Source: Calditrichales bacterium MX18-03 (GTDB lineage: Bacteria; Bacillota; Clostridia; Lutisporales; Lutisporaceae). From it: a DNA stretch of 64,000 nucleotides. This document shows, in pieces, positions 63,867 through 64,000 of this stretch; position 1 is the first letter of the stretch, and every line of letters starts with the position of its first letter. The notes under the pieces are model-generated. The model ran no database searches. It saw nothing but the letters and a program-made list of their open reading frames with translations, and was not told the DNA's origin. Both the position numbers and the translations under genes were made by a program. The stretch is from assembly GCA_021083345.1 (NCBI GenBank), contig JAJGRE010000002.1, positions 1,097,349 to 1,161,348 of the forward strand. Direction: 5' to 3'.

Positions 63867-63906
63867 AAGCGCATTGCAATACTGCATGCAATATTGCAAT
63901 GCGCTT
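63867..63906. promoter_or_regulatory. Palindromic upstream element, candidate enhancer site
   Basis: AAGCGCATTGCAATA (63867-63881) and its exact reverse complement (63892-63906), with TGCATGCA in the spacer. It lies about 155-195 bp upstream of the predicted start, a normal distance for binding of a sigma-54 activator. ATTGCA half-sites recur at 63836. It has no T tract. Nothing recognisable lies from 63907 to the window end. Confidence 0.6.
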
Positions 63907-64000
63907 CTTCATTATAAAAGGCCCCATTGCTTATGAAATTCATCAATGAAGCCTCCTATATTTTTTAGGATTCGTCAGCTGCAGATTTCTGCTGCTGCGC

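Overview
The window looks like chromosome of an anaerobic, Gram-positive, probably spore-forming member of the Clostridia (Firmicutes). The reasons are strong AGGAGG-type ribosome sites with frequent TTG/GTG starts, the pairs AddAB and SigI-RsgI, a YvyF-type flagellar-operon protein, a T-box leader on ileS, a flotillin-NfeD pair, 2-hydroxyacyl-CoA dehydratase-type Fe-S enzymes, and corrinoid methyltransferases of the MttB family. No rRNA, tRNA, CRISPR array, IS transposase or prophage gene was seen.

Layout. 0.1-7.1 kb (minus strand): a possible tiny ORF, M32 carboxypeptidase, an ammonium transporter with a candidate sigma-54 promoter, and a Cache-PAS histidine kinase with an NtrC-type activator (GAFTGA). 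7.2-16.6 kb (plus): a membrane-bound AraC-type regulator, two ribose-type substrate-binding lipoproteins, the ABC ATPase and permease, and two uroporphyrinogen-decarboxylase-fold proteins; this looks like uptake plus methyl transfer for an unknown compound. 16.6-25.7 kb (minus): DUF438/hemerythrin/PAS protein, SIMPL protein, SbcCD, two flavoproteins, signal peptidase I. 25.8-28.4 kb: SigI-RsgI and YvyF. 28.5-36 kb: AddAB. 36-44.6 kb: a double GNAT protein behind a large palindrome, a double-cubane-cluster-type reductase set (activator, DUF3343, HgdB-like protein), a second GNAT protein and a 1455-aa double-ATPase activase. 44.6-48.4 kb: a CheY-like regulator, an EamA exporter, flotillin and NfeD. 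48.5-52.2 kb: T-box-controlled type-2 ileS. 52.2-56.9 kb: a glycerol operon (glpK, GlpA-like oxidoreductase with a Cys-rich domain, a second flavoprotein, DUF1667). 56.9-63.9 kb: a cytosolic chemoreceptor fused to a betaine-binding domain, a corrinoid protein, two MttB-family methyltransferases and a methionine gamma-lyase-like enzyme, headed by a near-consensus sigma-54 promoter with a far-upstream palindrome.

The most interesting region is 55.4-63.9 kb. A sigma-54 promoter appears to drive a pyrrolysine-free MttB-MegL-MttB-corrinoid operon. Just beyond its terminator lies an unusual soluble MCP-OpuAC fusion, placed 20 bp before glpK. This suggests sensing and demethylation of a quaternary amine, possibly coupled to glycerol use (inference). 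Other structures worth a look are the ileS leader, which has a perfect -35/-10 promoter inside the upstream gene and an extra 22-bp perfect hairpin after the T-box terminator, the recurrent GTGCCAGGCAC palindrome, and the 18-bp-arm palindrome over the GNAT promoter.

Many start sites given here differ from the longest open frame; they were chosen by ribosome-binding-site spacing and family N-termini. Product names come from motif recognition by eye, with no database search.
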